64,000 nucleotides of DNA. It comes from Veillonella sp. CHU740 (lineage in GTDB: Bacteria > Bacillota > Negativicutes > Veillonellales > Veillonellaceae). The position numbers and the translations under genes were made by a program. The stretch's first letter is position 1, and each line of letters begins with the position of its first letter. The notes under the pieces are model-generated. The model was not told the DNA's origin, searched no databases, and saw only the letters and a program-made list of their open reading frames with translations. Positions 40,482 through 49,430 of this stretch are shown here, piece after piece. The stretch is from assembly GCF_003992055.1 (NCBI RefSeq), contig NZ_RQVD01000002.1:154413-218412 (forward strand). The letters are read 5' to 3'.

Positions 40482-40616
40482 CACAATAACCACTCATTTT
40501 ATAGATATTTATGCAAATTTTTCTTACAATTCGTTTATAACGAACTTCTTTCTAAATATTTATATATATGTTCGTATATAAAGCATAATATCGAACACTT
40601 TTTACAGTATAAAATG

Positions 40617-40634
40617 GTGGGGAAAAGTGGTGGG
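40617..40634 (+). promoter_or_regulatory. Second GTGG repeat pair, opposite orientation
   Basis: GTGGGGAAAA followed directly by GTGGTGGGAA (plus strand, GTGG at 40617 and 40627, period 10 bp). It has the same repeat form as in the mraZ promoter but faces the other way, about 150 bp upstream. The rest of 40484-40757 is AT-rich and shows nothing else I can support. Confidence 0.45.
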
Positions 40635-40756
40635 AATTTTCTATTTTTCATCATTTATTCTATGTACTATAAAAATTCAGTATATTCACTTGAAAAATAG
40701 AGTATTAAAGGTATTGATACACACGTGGGAAACACACAAGAAATTACCATAAAATA

Positions 40757-40796
40757 AAAAAGACAGGTGAATCTATGATTCACCCATCTTTTCTTA
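40757..40796 (-). terminator. Terminator of the aminotransferase gene
   Basis: GGTGAATC / GATTCACC, a perfect 8-bp stem with a 3-base loop at 40766-40784, extended by partly paired A/T flanks and followed by a T-run on the minus strand. Confidence 0.85.
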
Positions 40797-40836
40797 ACAG
40801 ATATATGTTATATTCTATTATCCCTATTATTACGTG

Positions 40837-42081
40837 TCACAGCTGCCCAACTCGTTTCATGGCATCATATATACGTTGTGCCAATCCAGTAATTTGTCGT
40901 TTAGGTACTGAACATACTGCCACCCGAATCCCTCTAGATACAGGAATTAAGTACACATGTTCTTTCATCAATTCCTCTGTCACTTCAGCTGGTGCATCGC
41001 TTGGTATGGTCACAAAGAAACCTCCCATATATGGCAGCATAGGAAGACCAATCGCTTTACCTTCTTCTTCTAAAATAGCAGCACGTTCTTCTATTAAGTT
41101 AGAATAACCAAGAATTTCCTTTTCATACCGTTTCATTTTTTCTGGATCATGAACGATATTCGACATCGTACGCATAGCCGGACGATTAATATTGGACCAA
41201 GTACCACGAGAGGTCATTTGATTGATATCAAAAAACTCTTGCGCCACTTCTGCATCAGAAGTAATCCCTAACATACAGCCCACACGTTGTCCATACATCG
41301 TGAAACCTTTAGAAATACTGTAGCAAGCTACTCCTAGTATCTCTTTAGGTAGATTTTCGAATTTCTTGAAGAAACGACGAACTTCTTCTTTTTCACCAGA
41401 AAAATCAATATAGGCCACATCAATACCGATGATTACTTTATTTTTTCCATTAGCTACCAAATTTTTAGACATGCCTAAGACTTTATCCCAATCACTTTCA
41501 CATAAAGAGAATCCTGTTGGGTTATTACCAGGTGTATTGATGATAATTAACACATTTTCCTGTATCTTAGCCAATTCTAAGGTAAGCGCTTCTAAAGCTG
41601 GGAAATTAAATTCAAACGCCTCATTAAACAAAGGATATGTCACTAATTCTCTACCATTATCTGCACAAATTTGTTTATAGGCGCCCCAATGCCAATCAGC
41701 TGTGATGACCTTATCTCCAATTTCTGTATAGTTGTGAACTAAATGATGAATCCCACCTGTACCACCAGTCGTAGCAATCCCTTCGATATAGGCGTTTGGG
41801 CGAGACTCACTAAAACATTCTTGCTTACATGCTTCGATGAACTCCGGCAGTCCTTCAATTGGAGCATATGCGATGTATTCATTGCGTGGCAAATTACGGA
41901 ACTCATCCTCTACAACCTTTAAAAATACGATATCTCCGTTTTCATCAAGGATAGACCCGACAGTACCGATTAAAACATTTTCTTTACCATATGTTATTGC
42001 TGCTTCTTGCGCTCGAGAGTTTGTTGCAAAGATGGCGTCATTTGCTTTTTTCCCACGCGCTTGTTTCGCTGCCATGCTCAT
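40837..42081 (-). CDS. Pyridoxal-phosphate aminotransferase, class I/II (aromatic/aspartate type)
   Basis: A 414-aa fold-type I aminotransferase. The PLP-binding lysine is in YSISKGFTMYGQRVG (SxSK motif). The substrate/PLP Asn-Pro motif is INTPGNNPTG, the PLP-phosphate Arg lies in the GQRVG loop, and the GGTGGIHHLVHNY stretch forms the cofactor cup. It most resembles aromatic-amino-acid or aspartate aminotransferases; the donor substrate cannot be fixed from sequence. The start is the ATG at 42079-42081 with AAGGTG 6 bases upstream. It stands alone with its own terminator. Confidence 0.85.
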   Translation of the reverse strand: MSMAAKQARGKKANDAIFATNSRAQEAAITYGKENVLIGTVGSILDENGDIVFLKVVEDEFRNLPRNEYIAYAPIEGLPEFIEACKQECFSESRPNAYIEGIATTGGTGGIHHLVHNYTEIGDKVITADWHWGAYKQICADNGRELVTYPLFNEAFEFNFPALEALTLELAKIQENVLIIINTPGNNPTGFSLCESDWDKVLGMSKNLVANGKNKVIIGIDVAYIDFSGEKEEVRRFFKKFENLPKEILGVACYSISKGFTMYGQRVGCMLGITSDAEVAQEFFDINQMTSRGTWSNINRPAMRTMSNIVHDPEKMKRYEKEILGYSNLIEERAAILEEEGKAIGLPMLPYMGGFFVTIPSDAPAEVTEELMKEHVYLIPVSRGIRVAVCSVPKRQITGLAQRIYDAMKRVGQL

Positions 42082-42487
42082 GTGTAACACCTTCCTAATT
42101 TATACTTATATGTAATATCTATCTACTAGTGTACAAAAAAATTGCTTTGACTACAAGACATTGAGCTCATGTATACACAATAGTTTTTACTACCTTTCAA
42201 TTTTATTTATCTTTTGAAAGCATCTCCTATATACTCCTCTAGTATGTAATGATATATATATGCCATTATATAATCATTTCTCTATATTCTTATAGTAATA
42301 TGTACGCCCCATTTCTCTTTGTAATAACTATATATTAAAAATATAGAAAATAAAAAGCAGATACACAACCGCAATGGATTGTATATCTGCTATCTTTATA
42401 TAGTTACCTGCCAAGGTCAATTCACCAGTATTGAATCCTCTATATATCTTTTACTTTTCTAGGATATTTAAGATAAAATTTAGAGAA
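42082..42487. other. AT-rich intergenic region before the liv operon end
   Basis: About 400 bp without a gene. Close to 42356-42392 it holds the liv terminator. The remainder is AT-rich; a weak promoter-like TTGTAG-N17-TACACT lies near 42120-42150 on the minus strand, suitable for the aminotransferase gene. No small coding frame with a ribosome binding site was found. Confidence 0.4.
42356..42392 (-). terminator. Terminator of the liv operon
   Basis: AGCAGATA and TATCTGCT arms extend inward with imperfect pairing through ACAA/TTGT to a short loop, then TTTTTATTTT on the minus strand, about 95 bases after the livF stop codon. Confidence 0.85.
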
Positions 42488-43198
42488 TTATTCCACTCTA
42501 CCACCCAAATACGCTTCCATCACTCTAGGGTCATGGCGAATTTCTTCTGCTGGTCCTGAAAGAACGATTTTACCTGTTTCTAATACATATGCATAGTCAG
42601 CGATTTTCAAAGCTTGACGTACATTTTGCTCTACTAATAATACAGTCGTTCCTTCAGCACTTATTTCCTTGATAACTTCAAAGATTTCATTCACTACCAA
42701 CGGCGCCAAACCCATGGATGGTTCATCTAGCAACAACAGTTTAGGACGAGCCATTAAAGCACGACCGATCGCAAGCATCTGCTGTTGTCCACCCGACAGT
42801 GTGCCGCCTAATTGGTAGCTACGTTCGTCAAGAATAGGGAAACGTTTAAATACTTTCTTAATATCAGCTTCGATATCTTTATCTTTGCGTATATACGCAC
42901 CCATTTCTAAATTTTCGTAAACACTCATATCTTGTAATATTTGGCGCCCTTCTGGAACGAGGGAGATACCAGCTTTCACTATGTCATGTGTTTTCATGGA
43001 CGTAATATCCTTACCTTCAAAAGTAATGCGACCTTCTGTTGGTTTTACTAAGCCCATAATAGAACGCATAGTTGTCGATTTACCAGCACCATTGGCACCA
43101 ATCAAAGATACAATAGAACCTTGAGGAACTTCTAAGTTAATAGATTTTAAAGCTGTAATATGTCCATAACCAGCTACTACATTTTCAATTTTTAACAT
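42488..43198 (-). CDS. livF: Branched-chain amino acid ABC transporter, ATPase LivF
   Basis: One of two ATPases of the leucine/isoleucine/valine importer, 236 aa. Walker A GANGAGKSTT, signature LSGGQQQMLAIGRALM, Walker B LLLLDEPSMGLAP and the H-loop substitute LVEQN are intact; the E-Q-N switch is typical of LivF. It follows livG by one base and is the last gene of the operon. Confidence 0.96.
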   Translation of the reverse strand: MLKIENVVAGYGHITALKSINLEVPQGSIVSLIGANGAGKSTTMRSIMGLVKPTEGRITFEGKDITSMKTHDIVKAGISLVPEGRQILQDMSVYENLEMGAYIRKDKDIEADIKKVFKRFPILDERSYQLGGTLSGGQQQMLAIGRALMARPKLLLLDEPSMGLAPLVVNEIFEVIKEISAEGTTVLLVEQNVRQALKIADYAYVLETGKIVLSGPAEEIRHDPRVMEAYLGGRVE

Positions 43199-43199
43199 A

Positions 43200-43958
43200 T
43201 TATTCCTCCTTTCCTAAGTACGCTTCGATTACATCTGGATTGTTTTGAATTTCTTGTGGAGTTCCTTCTGCAATCTTTTTGCCGAAGTTCAACACTGCTA
43301 AACGGTCACAAATATTCATCATCAACGCCATATCATGCTCAATGACCACCACGGTAATACCTAAATCACGGATTTTTCCGATCAATTGGCGCAATACCTC
43401 TGTCTCACTATCGTTCATACCTGCCGCAGGCTCATCTAATAAAATCAATTGTGGATGCGTTGCTAAGGCACGAGCAATTTCCAAACGACGTTGCTTACCA
43501 TATGGTAAGGATGTAGCTACTTCTTCTGCATCCTCTTCTAAACCAACGAGTTTTAAAAACTCATAGGCAATACCACGACAACGCTCTTCTTCAATGCGTT
43601 GGCGTTTTGTACGGAAGAAACTAGACAACACACCAGAACCTGTACGACAATGCATACCTGTCAATACAGTTTCCAAGGCTGTCATATTACCAAAGAGACG
43701 GATATTTTGGAACGTTCTAGCAATCCCCATCTCCACTGTACGATGTGGTTTTATGCCCACTACATTCATACCATCAAATACAATATTACCAGTGCTTACA
43801 GGGAACACCCCAGTAATTAAGTTAAATAACGTCGTTTTACCAGCACCATTGGGTCCGATCACACCAAAGACTTCTCCTTGATTCACTTGGAAGGTAACTC
43901 CTGTCAAGGCAGCCACACCGCCAAAGCTTTTACTTACATCATCTAATTGTAATAGCAT
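43200..43958 (-). CDS. livG: Branched-chain amino acid ABC transporter, ATPase LivG
   Basis: Second ATPase of the importer, 252 aa. Walker A GPNGAGKTTLFNLI, the LivG-specific IARTFQNIRLF, signature LPYGKQRRLEIARALA, Walker B LILLDEPAAGMN and the switch VIEHDM are present. It pairs with LivF on the cytoplasmic side of LivHM. Confidence 0.96.
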   Translation of the reverse strand: MLLQLDDVSKSFGGVAALTGVTFQVNQGEVFGVIGPNGAGKTTLFNLITGVFPVSTGNIVFDGMNVVGIKPHRTVEMGIARTFQNIRLFGNMTALETVLTGMHCRTGSGVLSSFFRTKRQRIEEERCRGIAYEFLKLVGLEEDAEEVATSLPYGKQRRLEIARALATHPQLILLDEPAAGMNDSETEVLRQLIGKIRDLGITVVVIEHDMALMMNICDRLAVLNFGKKIAEGTPQEIQNNPDVIEAYLGKEE

Positions 43959-43967
43959 GGTTACCTC

Positions 43968-44981
43968 CTATTCTTGACCAGACTTGCTCTGTGCTTTATA
44001 TGCTTCAAAGCGTTCTGTTAACACTTGTGATTCTGGAATATATGGTTTCTTTTTTACACCTAGTTTACGATAGATTTTTTCCATTAATTCTTCTGTCAAA
44101 ATACCATCTGGGCGAACCGCCATCAAGATAACTAATAACGCACCGTAAATAATATCACGATAATCCGCTAAGAAGCGCAATACTTCTGGCAACAATGTCA
44201 AAATGAACGAGCCTAGTACAGACCCCCATACTACATTAGAGCCACCAAACACTGGGAACAATAAAATTTGTACTACTTTGTGGTAACTGAAATCCGTAGG
44301 GTTGATGAAGTTCGTAATATGCGCATACAAACCACCGCCAATGCCGGCAATGAAAGCGCCAATTACAAAGGCTAACATTTTGTAATACACCACATTGATA
44401 CCCATTAATTCTGCTGCATGATCATCTGCTTTGATAGCTTGGAATGCACGACCTACACGACTATTGTGGATACGTAAACAAAATAGAATAACCAATGCTA
44501 AAATCACTAATAAGATAACAATCGTTAACAAGTTACCCCATGTTAATGCATCGATATCTAACAATCCGTCCATATCAAATTCATACACATAGTTTGTCAA
44601 TTCTTGGGCAATCGCTGGAATTCCTGAAAGCCCCAATGCACCATGTGTCACTTCCAAGTTCAAGAAAATAACACGTACTACTTCACCAAAACCTAAGGTA
44701 GCAATGGCTAAGTATAACCCTTTCAAACGCGTCGTCGGTAAACCAATCACAATAGCTACTAAGGCCGCTACGATACCACCAATGAAGATAGCAATCGGAA
44801 TCGGCAGTTCAGCTTTCAAAGTAAGCAAAGCACCTACGTAGGCACCAACACTCATAAAACCAGCCGCACCCAATGTCAACTGCCCTGTAGAAAGGGTGAA
44901 GAAAATGGAAATACCCATAATGGCATTGATAATGAAGAACATCACAATTTGTAGATAATATGGATTTAAAATTTCACTCAT
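43968..44981 (-). CDS. livM: Branched-chain amino acid ABC transporter, permease LivM
   Basis: Membrane permease of 337 aa with about ten hydrophobic helices. The coupling-helix region RVGRAFQAIKADDHAAELMGIN is typical of LivM permeases, as are LTLGAAGFMSVGAYVGALL and LYLAIATLGFGEVVRV. Its start overlaps the livH stop by 4 bases (ATGA). A charged tail (YKAQSKSGQE) ends the protein. Confidence 0.95.
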   Translation of the reverse strand: MSEILNPYYLQIVMFFIINAIMGISIFFTLSTGQLTLGAAGFMSVGAYVGALLTLKAELPIPIAIFIGGIVAALVAIVIGLPTTRLKGLYLAIATLGFGEVVRVIFLNLEVTHGALGLSGIPAIAQELTNYVYEFDMDGLLDIDALTWGNLLTIVILLVILALVILFCLRIHNSRVGRAFQAIKADDHAAELMGINVVYYKMLAFVIGAFIAGIGGGLYAHITNFINPTDFSYHKVVQILLFPVFGGSNVVWGSVLGSFILTLLPEVLRFLADYRDIIYGALLVILMAVRPDGILTEELMEKIYRKLGVKKKPYIPESQVLTERFEAYKAQSKSGQE

Positions 44982-45859
44982 GGTCGTCCCCCCTTATCTT
45001 TGGATCCGAATAACCCTTGTGGTCTCCAGAACAATAAGAGAATGATTAACCCAAAGGCTACAGCATCACGGTAAGAAGATGCTCCATAAGCAACAGAGAA
45101 TACTTCAGATACACCTAAGATGAATCCACCTACCATGGCACCGGTAATATTTCCAAGACCACCCAAGATTAATACAGCTAAGCCTTTAAATCCGATGACA
45201 ACACCCATCATAGGCTCTACGGCATCGAAAGATAAGCCAACTAATACACCAGCTGCAGAACCTAATGCAGAAGCGAGCATCACTGTTACAGAAATAACCA
45301 AAGTAGGGTTAATACCCAATAGAGATGCCGTTTCTGTGCTCAAAGATACAGCACGGATAGCTTTACCGATTTTAGTCTTTTTAATGAGTACATTTAAAAT
45401 CAACATTAACACAATGGATACGCCAAGGCCAATAATTTGAACCATAGAGATTTTGAACATACCAAAATCGATAAGTCCACCAATAAAATCTGGTGGGAAA
45501 GAACGTGTTTGTGGACCCCACACAAGCAAGGCTACACTTTCAATAAAAATAGAGACACCAATCGTAGAAATCAATGGCGCCAAATGGGATACATTTTTTT
45601 TGCGAAGTGGACGAAGTGCCACAAACTCTAACAAATATCCAAGAATTGCCCCTACGAGCATAGCCACAAGGATGGCTACGAAGATATTAGCTTCAAAGAC
45701 TGTCACCATAAATAAACCCACGAAGGCACCTATCATAAAGATGCCTCCGTGAGCCATGTTGATGATGTTCAACACACCAAACACCAGTGTCAATCCGATT
45801 GCTAATACTGCATAGAGACTGCCTAAAGTAAGGCCATTCACTAATTGCTGTAAAAACAT
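44978..45859 (-). CDS. livH: Branched-chain amino acid ABC transporter, permease LivH
   Basis: Membrane permease of 293 aa with eight or so helices. GLTLGSLYAVLAIGLTLVFG and VLNIINMAHGGIFMIGAF form the family N-terminus. The coupling loop IGKAIRAVSLSTETASLLGIN and the FKGLAVLILGGLGNITGAMV stretch are present. It lies 10 bp after livK. Confidence 0.96.
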   Translation of the reverse strand: MFLQQLVNGLTLGSLYAVLAIGLTLVFGVLNIINMAHGGIFMIGAFVGLFMVTVFEANIFVAILVAMLVGAILGYLLEFVALRPLRKKNVSHLAPLISTIGVSIFIESVALLVWGPQTRSFPPDFIGGLIDFGMFKISMVQIIGLGVSIVLMLILNVLIKKTKIGKAIRAVSLSTETASLLGINPTLVISVTVMLASALGSAAGVLVGLSFDAVEPMMGVVIGFKGLAVLILGGLGNITGAMVGGFILGVSEVFSVAYGASSYRDAVAFGLIILLLFWRPQGLFGSKDKGGRP

Positions 45860-45869
45860 CGTTTAACTC

Positions 45870-47018
45870 CTATTTTTGTAATGCGTCGAACTGACCGTTT
45901 TTAATTTGTAAAACTTGAACTTCCATAGATGGATCACGTTTTTCGTTGAATTGGAATTTACCAGTTACCCCTACGAAGTCTGTAATACCTTTTAAAGCAT
46001 TACGGAATTTTTCGCGATCTGTTGTAGAGCTAGCTGCTTTCAATGCGGCTTCGTACAAGAATACAGCATCATATGCTTGTGCTGCGAATTGGTCTGGTTC
46101 ATGACCATATTTTTCTACATAGGCTTTGCGGAAGTCGCGAACTTTTTGGTCATCTTTGTTAGGGAACCAAGGTGTACCTACGATCGCACCATCAGCAGCG
46201 GCACCTGCATTTTTAATGAACGCTGGACTATTAAAACCATTAGAACCTACCACTGGTTGGTTCATACCAAGCTCACGCATTTTTTTCATAATCAACGCAC
46301 CTTCTTGGTACAAGGAAGCAACGATGATGATATCAGGTTTTGCTTGTTGAATTTTAGTCAACTGTGCAGAGAAATCTGTATCTTTGTCTGCAAACGTTTC
46401 TGTTGCTACAATTTGAACTCCTTCAGATTCCAATGCTTTTTTAGCAGTATTGTTTACAGATACCATTTGGTCATTGTTGTTAGAGTACATAATCGCTGCT
46501 GTTTTGAAACCTAATACTTTATGAGCTTGACGAATCGCTGCGTCTACTGCCAAAGATTCTGGTACAGCATTACGGAAAATATAATCTCCGATATCAGTAA
46601 TACCTTCTGCTGTTGTAGAAGTACCCAATGCTACCACTTTATTTTTGTTGGCAATCGGGCCTGCTGCCATCATTTCACCAGATAACATCGGTCCAATAAC
46701 AGCCACTACTTTATCTTTTGCAATGACCTTATTCATCGCATTGATAGCTTCGTTTTTGTCACCTTTTGTGTCTTCCACCAACAAATTAATTTTTACATTG
46801 TTAGCATCTGCATTAATTTGTGCTACCGCTAACTCTGCACCATTCTTAATAGATTCGCCATAGGCAGCTGCTGCGCCAGACGTAGTCGTCAATAAAGCTA
46901 CTTTTGCTTCATTTGCATTGTCACTTGATGAACTATTGCCACCGCAACCAGCGATCGCTGCAGCCAAAATAGCCGTAGCACCCAATGCTAGTGCACGTTT
47001 GAACATGGATTTTTTCAT
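45870..47018 (-). CDS. livK: Branched-chain amino acid-binding lipoprotein
   Basis: Substrate-binding protein of 382 aa, exported and lipid-anchored: the N-terminus MKKSMFKRALALGATAILAA is followed by the lipobox AIAGCGG. The rest is a type I periplasmic binding fold (VALLTTTSGAAAAYGESIKNG; GPMLSGEMMAAGPIA; YEAALKAA). The start is the ATG at 47016-47018, after GGAAGGGTG; the frame runs 24 codons further upstream as a basic stretch without a site. It is first in the livKHMGF operon. The exact ligand among branched-chain or similar amino acids is not determined. Confidence 0.93.
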   Translation of the reverse strand: MKKSMFKRALALGATAILAAAIAGCGGNSSSSDNANEAKVALLTTTSGAAAAYGESIKNGAELAVAQINADANNVKINLLVEDTKGDKNEAINAMNKVIAKDKVVAVIGPMLSGEMMAAGPIANKNKVVALGTSTTAEGITDIGDYIFRNAVPESLAVDAAIRQAHKVLGFKTAAIMYSNNNDQMVSVNNTAKKALESEGVQIVATETFADKDTDFSAQLTKIQQAKPDIIIVASLYQEGALIMKKMRELGMNQPVVGSNGFNSPAFIKNAGAAADGAIVGTPWFPNKDDQKVRDFRKAYVEKYGHEPDQFAAQAYDAVFLYEAALKAASSTTDREKFRNALKGITDFVGVTGKFQFNEKRDPSMEVQVLQIKNGQFDALQK

Positions 47019-47142
47019 GTTACACCCTTCCTTCTTAAAAACTCCTCTTTTGGATTTTCTAACTGTGAAAGTCATCTTTACCTTTTTCACTTTATCAGCT
47101 TAAAGAACAAGTGATAACACTATAGAAAATCTATGCTTTCCT

Positions 47143-47172
47143 ATTATGAATGTAACCTGAGTAGTTTGTCAA
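47143..47172 (-). promoter_or_regulatory. Promoter of the liv operon
   Basis: On the minus strand TTGACA (47167-47172) and CATAAT (47143-47148) are 18 bp apart, about 125 bp before livK. No leucine-responsive palindrome or T-box was recognised in the leader. Confidence 0.7.
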
Positions 47173-47279
47173 ATATAAATATAAGAATTTAGTTATGAGT
47201 TTATTTAGTAAACCCATAGCGTATATTTTCCATATTTTTGTATTTATATAGAGGACAAATATCTTTTTTGAATAAAAAT

Positions 47280-47307
47280 GGTGATGAAAGTTAAATCTTC
47301 CATCACC
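47280..47307 (-). terminator. Terminator of the orphan gene upstream of liv
   Basis: GGTGATG / CATCACC stem with a 14-base loop and ATTTTTATT on the minus strand, 23 bases after the orphan gene stop. Confidence 0.75.
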
Positions 47308-47329
47308 AAATTATGTGTAGACTATTTTT

Positions 47330-48121
47330 TTAGTTGTTAGCAGTTAGGCTATGCAGTAATGTTCTTTCTGCAATGCCATCATATTGTTCTAATCCTTCAA
47401 AAGATACTTCATCAATAATAATCGTTGTTGTAGTAATTTCCTTATACAAATCCTGTAAAAATTTACGTTTTCTTGTTTTTGATTTTGTTAGAATTTCTAA
47501 AATAGGTTCATAGTGTTCACCTTTATCTATAATTTGCTTCATAAATAAAAAGATTAGTACTGAAAAAATAACAAAACAATCATCAGCATTTCTATCAGGA
47601 GGTTCAGAAATATCATAACAATTACCTTCACCACCCACTACATAGATGGTTCCATCTTTTTTTCTAATGTGAAAGACAGGAAACGATTCCCAATCATTAA
47701 TAGAAGTGTACTTGTTAAATGTATATTCTCCCAGCCCATATCCAGTTACATCGCAGTACCTAGGTAGAGGCATATATTGCATAGCAACAAATTGACCAGT
47801 TTCTTTATCTTTGAACAAATCTCTTACACTTACAAAGTCATCTACCCAAATATTTTCACTTGGAAATTGATTCCAGAAATTCTTTTGAAAATCTTCTTGT
47901 AACTTAATCCAATCTTCATATTCAATATCATCGTATTTTTTATCTGTATTAAAGGCATCCAACTCACGGTAGTAACCTTCTAGTGTATCATAGAATATAC
48001 CCGCTTCTTTACTACTATAGAACTTCCCTAATACATCATTTAGATATTCATAAAAATCTTGCCATTCAAGAAAATCTTTGAATTTCTCAAAGGATTCAAA
48101 ATATGTTTCCATTACTTCCAT
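47330..48121 (-). CDS. Hypothetical protein, acidic, unknown family
   Basis: A 263-aa protein I do not recognise. It is rich in Glu, Asp and aromatic residues in the first half (ESFEKFKDFLEWQDFYEYL). A more ordered middle follows (VTGYGLGEYTFNKYTSINDW; FPVFHIRKKDGTIYVVGGEG), then a hydrophobic stretch (FVIFSVLIFLFMKQII) and a basic segment. The W/F-rich soluble fold with a strand carrying DGTIYVV loosely recalls SMI1/KNR4-type (SUKH) immunity proteins, but the signature is not there. It has its own ribosome binding site (GGGGGC) and terminator. It lies directly after ahcY and may be a cargo gene. Confidence 0.6.
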   Translation of the reverse strand: MEVMETYFESFEKFKDFLEWQDFYEYLNDVLGKFYSSKEAGIFYDTLEGYYRELDAFNTDKKYDDIEYEDWIKLQEDFQKNFWNQFPSENIWVDDFVSVRDLFKDKETGQFVAMQYMPLPRYCDVTGYGLGEYTFNKYTSINDWESFPVFHIRKKDGTIYVVGGEGNCYDISEPPDRNADDCFVIFSVLIFLFMKQIIDKGEHYEPILEILTKSKTRKRKFLQDLYKEITTTTIIIDEVSFEGLEQYDGIAERTLLHSLTANN

Positions 48122-48153
48122 ACTATACGCCCCCTAACAACATATACAAAATG

Positions 48154-49398
48154 TTAGTTTACAGTATACAAATAATCATATTGTTCTTGTGTCAACGTAT
48201 CTAAATCGTAGCCCATGGATTGCAATTTCAGTTTCGCAATTTCTGCGTCTACTTCATATGGCAATACATGTACATCATGTTCCATATCCTTGCCATGATG
48301 CAAGATATATTCTGCCGCCAATGCTTGCATTGCAAAGGACAAGTCCATGATTTCTGCTGGGTGTCCATCACCTGCTGCTAGGTTTACTAGACGACCTTCT
48401 GCTAGTACATACAATTGGCGATCATCTTGCATATGGTAGGCCTCGATATTTTGGCGCACTCGTTCGTGAGACACCGCCATAGCTTCTAGATCTTTTACAT
48501 TGACTTCGCAATCGAAATGGCCTGCATTACAAAGTACAGCACGGTCTTTCATCACCGCATAGTGTTCTTCTGTGATAACATCTTTACAGCCTGTCACTGT
48601 ACAAAAAATATCGCCGATTTTAGCTGCTTCTACCATTGGTAATACTTTGAAACCATCGAATACAGCCTCGATGGCTTTAATTGGATCCACTTCTGTGACA
48701 TACACGTGAGCACCTAGGCCTTTGGCACGAAGTGCTACACCTTTACCACACCAACCGTAACCAGCAACCACCACATTTTTACCTGTTACCGTTAAGTTTG
48801 TAGTACGCATAATACCATCCCAAACAGATTGACCTGTACCATAGCGATTATCGAATAAGTATTTACAGTTAGAATCGTTAACAGCGATCATAGGGAATGT
48901 TAGTTGTTCCGCTTCCGCTAATGCTTTCAAACGATGTACACCTGTTGTAGTTTCTTCACTACCGCCTAATAGACGTTCTTTCGCATCTTGACGAGTAGTG
49001 TGTAATAAACTTACTAAATCGCCACCGTCATCGATGATGATATGCGGTTTATGATCTAAGGCCTTATTTAGGAACATTGTATATTCTTCGTCTGTACAGT
49101 TGTACCAAGCATATACAGTTAACCCCATGTCTACCAATCCTGCCGCTACATCATCTTGCGTAGATAACGGATTGGAACCTGTAACAATAACCTCGGCACC
49201 ACCACGTTGTAACACGGTAGATAAATACGCTGTTTTTGCTTCTAAATGAACGGATACAACGATGGTTTGACCTCTGAAAGTTTGTTCTTTTTCAAAACGG
49301 TCTCCTAATGTGTTCAAAGTAGGCATGAAATTAGCCACCCAGTCGATTTTTTTACGACCTTCAGCAGCTAAGGAAATATCTCGAATTAAAGATTGCAT
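48154..49398 (-). CDS. ahcY: Adenosylhomocysteinase
   Basis: NAD-dependent enzyme of 414 aa that splits S-adenosylhomocysteine into adenosine and homocysteine, removing the inhibitor left by methyltransferases. Recognised are GQTIVVSVHLEAKTAYL, the NAD-binding loop VVAGYGWCGKGVALRAKG, VTEVDPIKAIEAVFDGF and the C-terminal LDTLTQEQYDYLY. It has the shorter form, without the roughly 40-residue insertion of many proteobacterial enzymes. It lies 32 bp after the phosphorylase gene, together forming a purine-nucleoside salvage pair. Confidence 0.95.
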   Translation of the reverse strand: MQSLIRDISLAAEGRKKIDWVANFMPTLNTLGDRFEKEQTFRGQTIVVSVHLEAKTAYLSTVLQRGGAEVIVTGSNPLSTQDDVAAGLVDMGLTVYAWYNCTDEEYTMFLNKALDHKPHIIIDDGGDLVSLLHTTRQDAKERLLGGSEETTTGVHRLKALAEAEQLTFPMIAVNDSNCKYLFDNRYGTGQSVWDGIMRTTNLTVTGKNVVVAGYGWCGKGVALRAKGLGAHVYVTEVDPIKAIEAVFDGFKVLPMVEAAKIGDIFCTVTGCKDVITEEHYAVMKDRAVLCNAGHFDCEVNVKDLEAMAVSHERVRQNIEAYHMQDDRQLYVLAEGRLVNLAAGDGHPAEIMDLSFAMQALAAEYILHHGKDMEHDVHVLPYEVDAEIAKLKLQSMGYDLDTLTQEQYDYLYTVN

Positions 49399-49430
49399 TG
49401 GCGTTCTCCTTTTAAATTCTTCACCATAGA

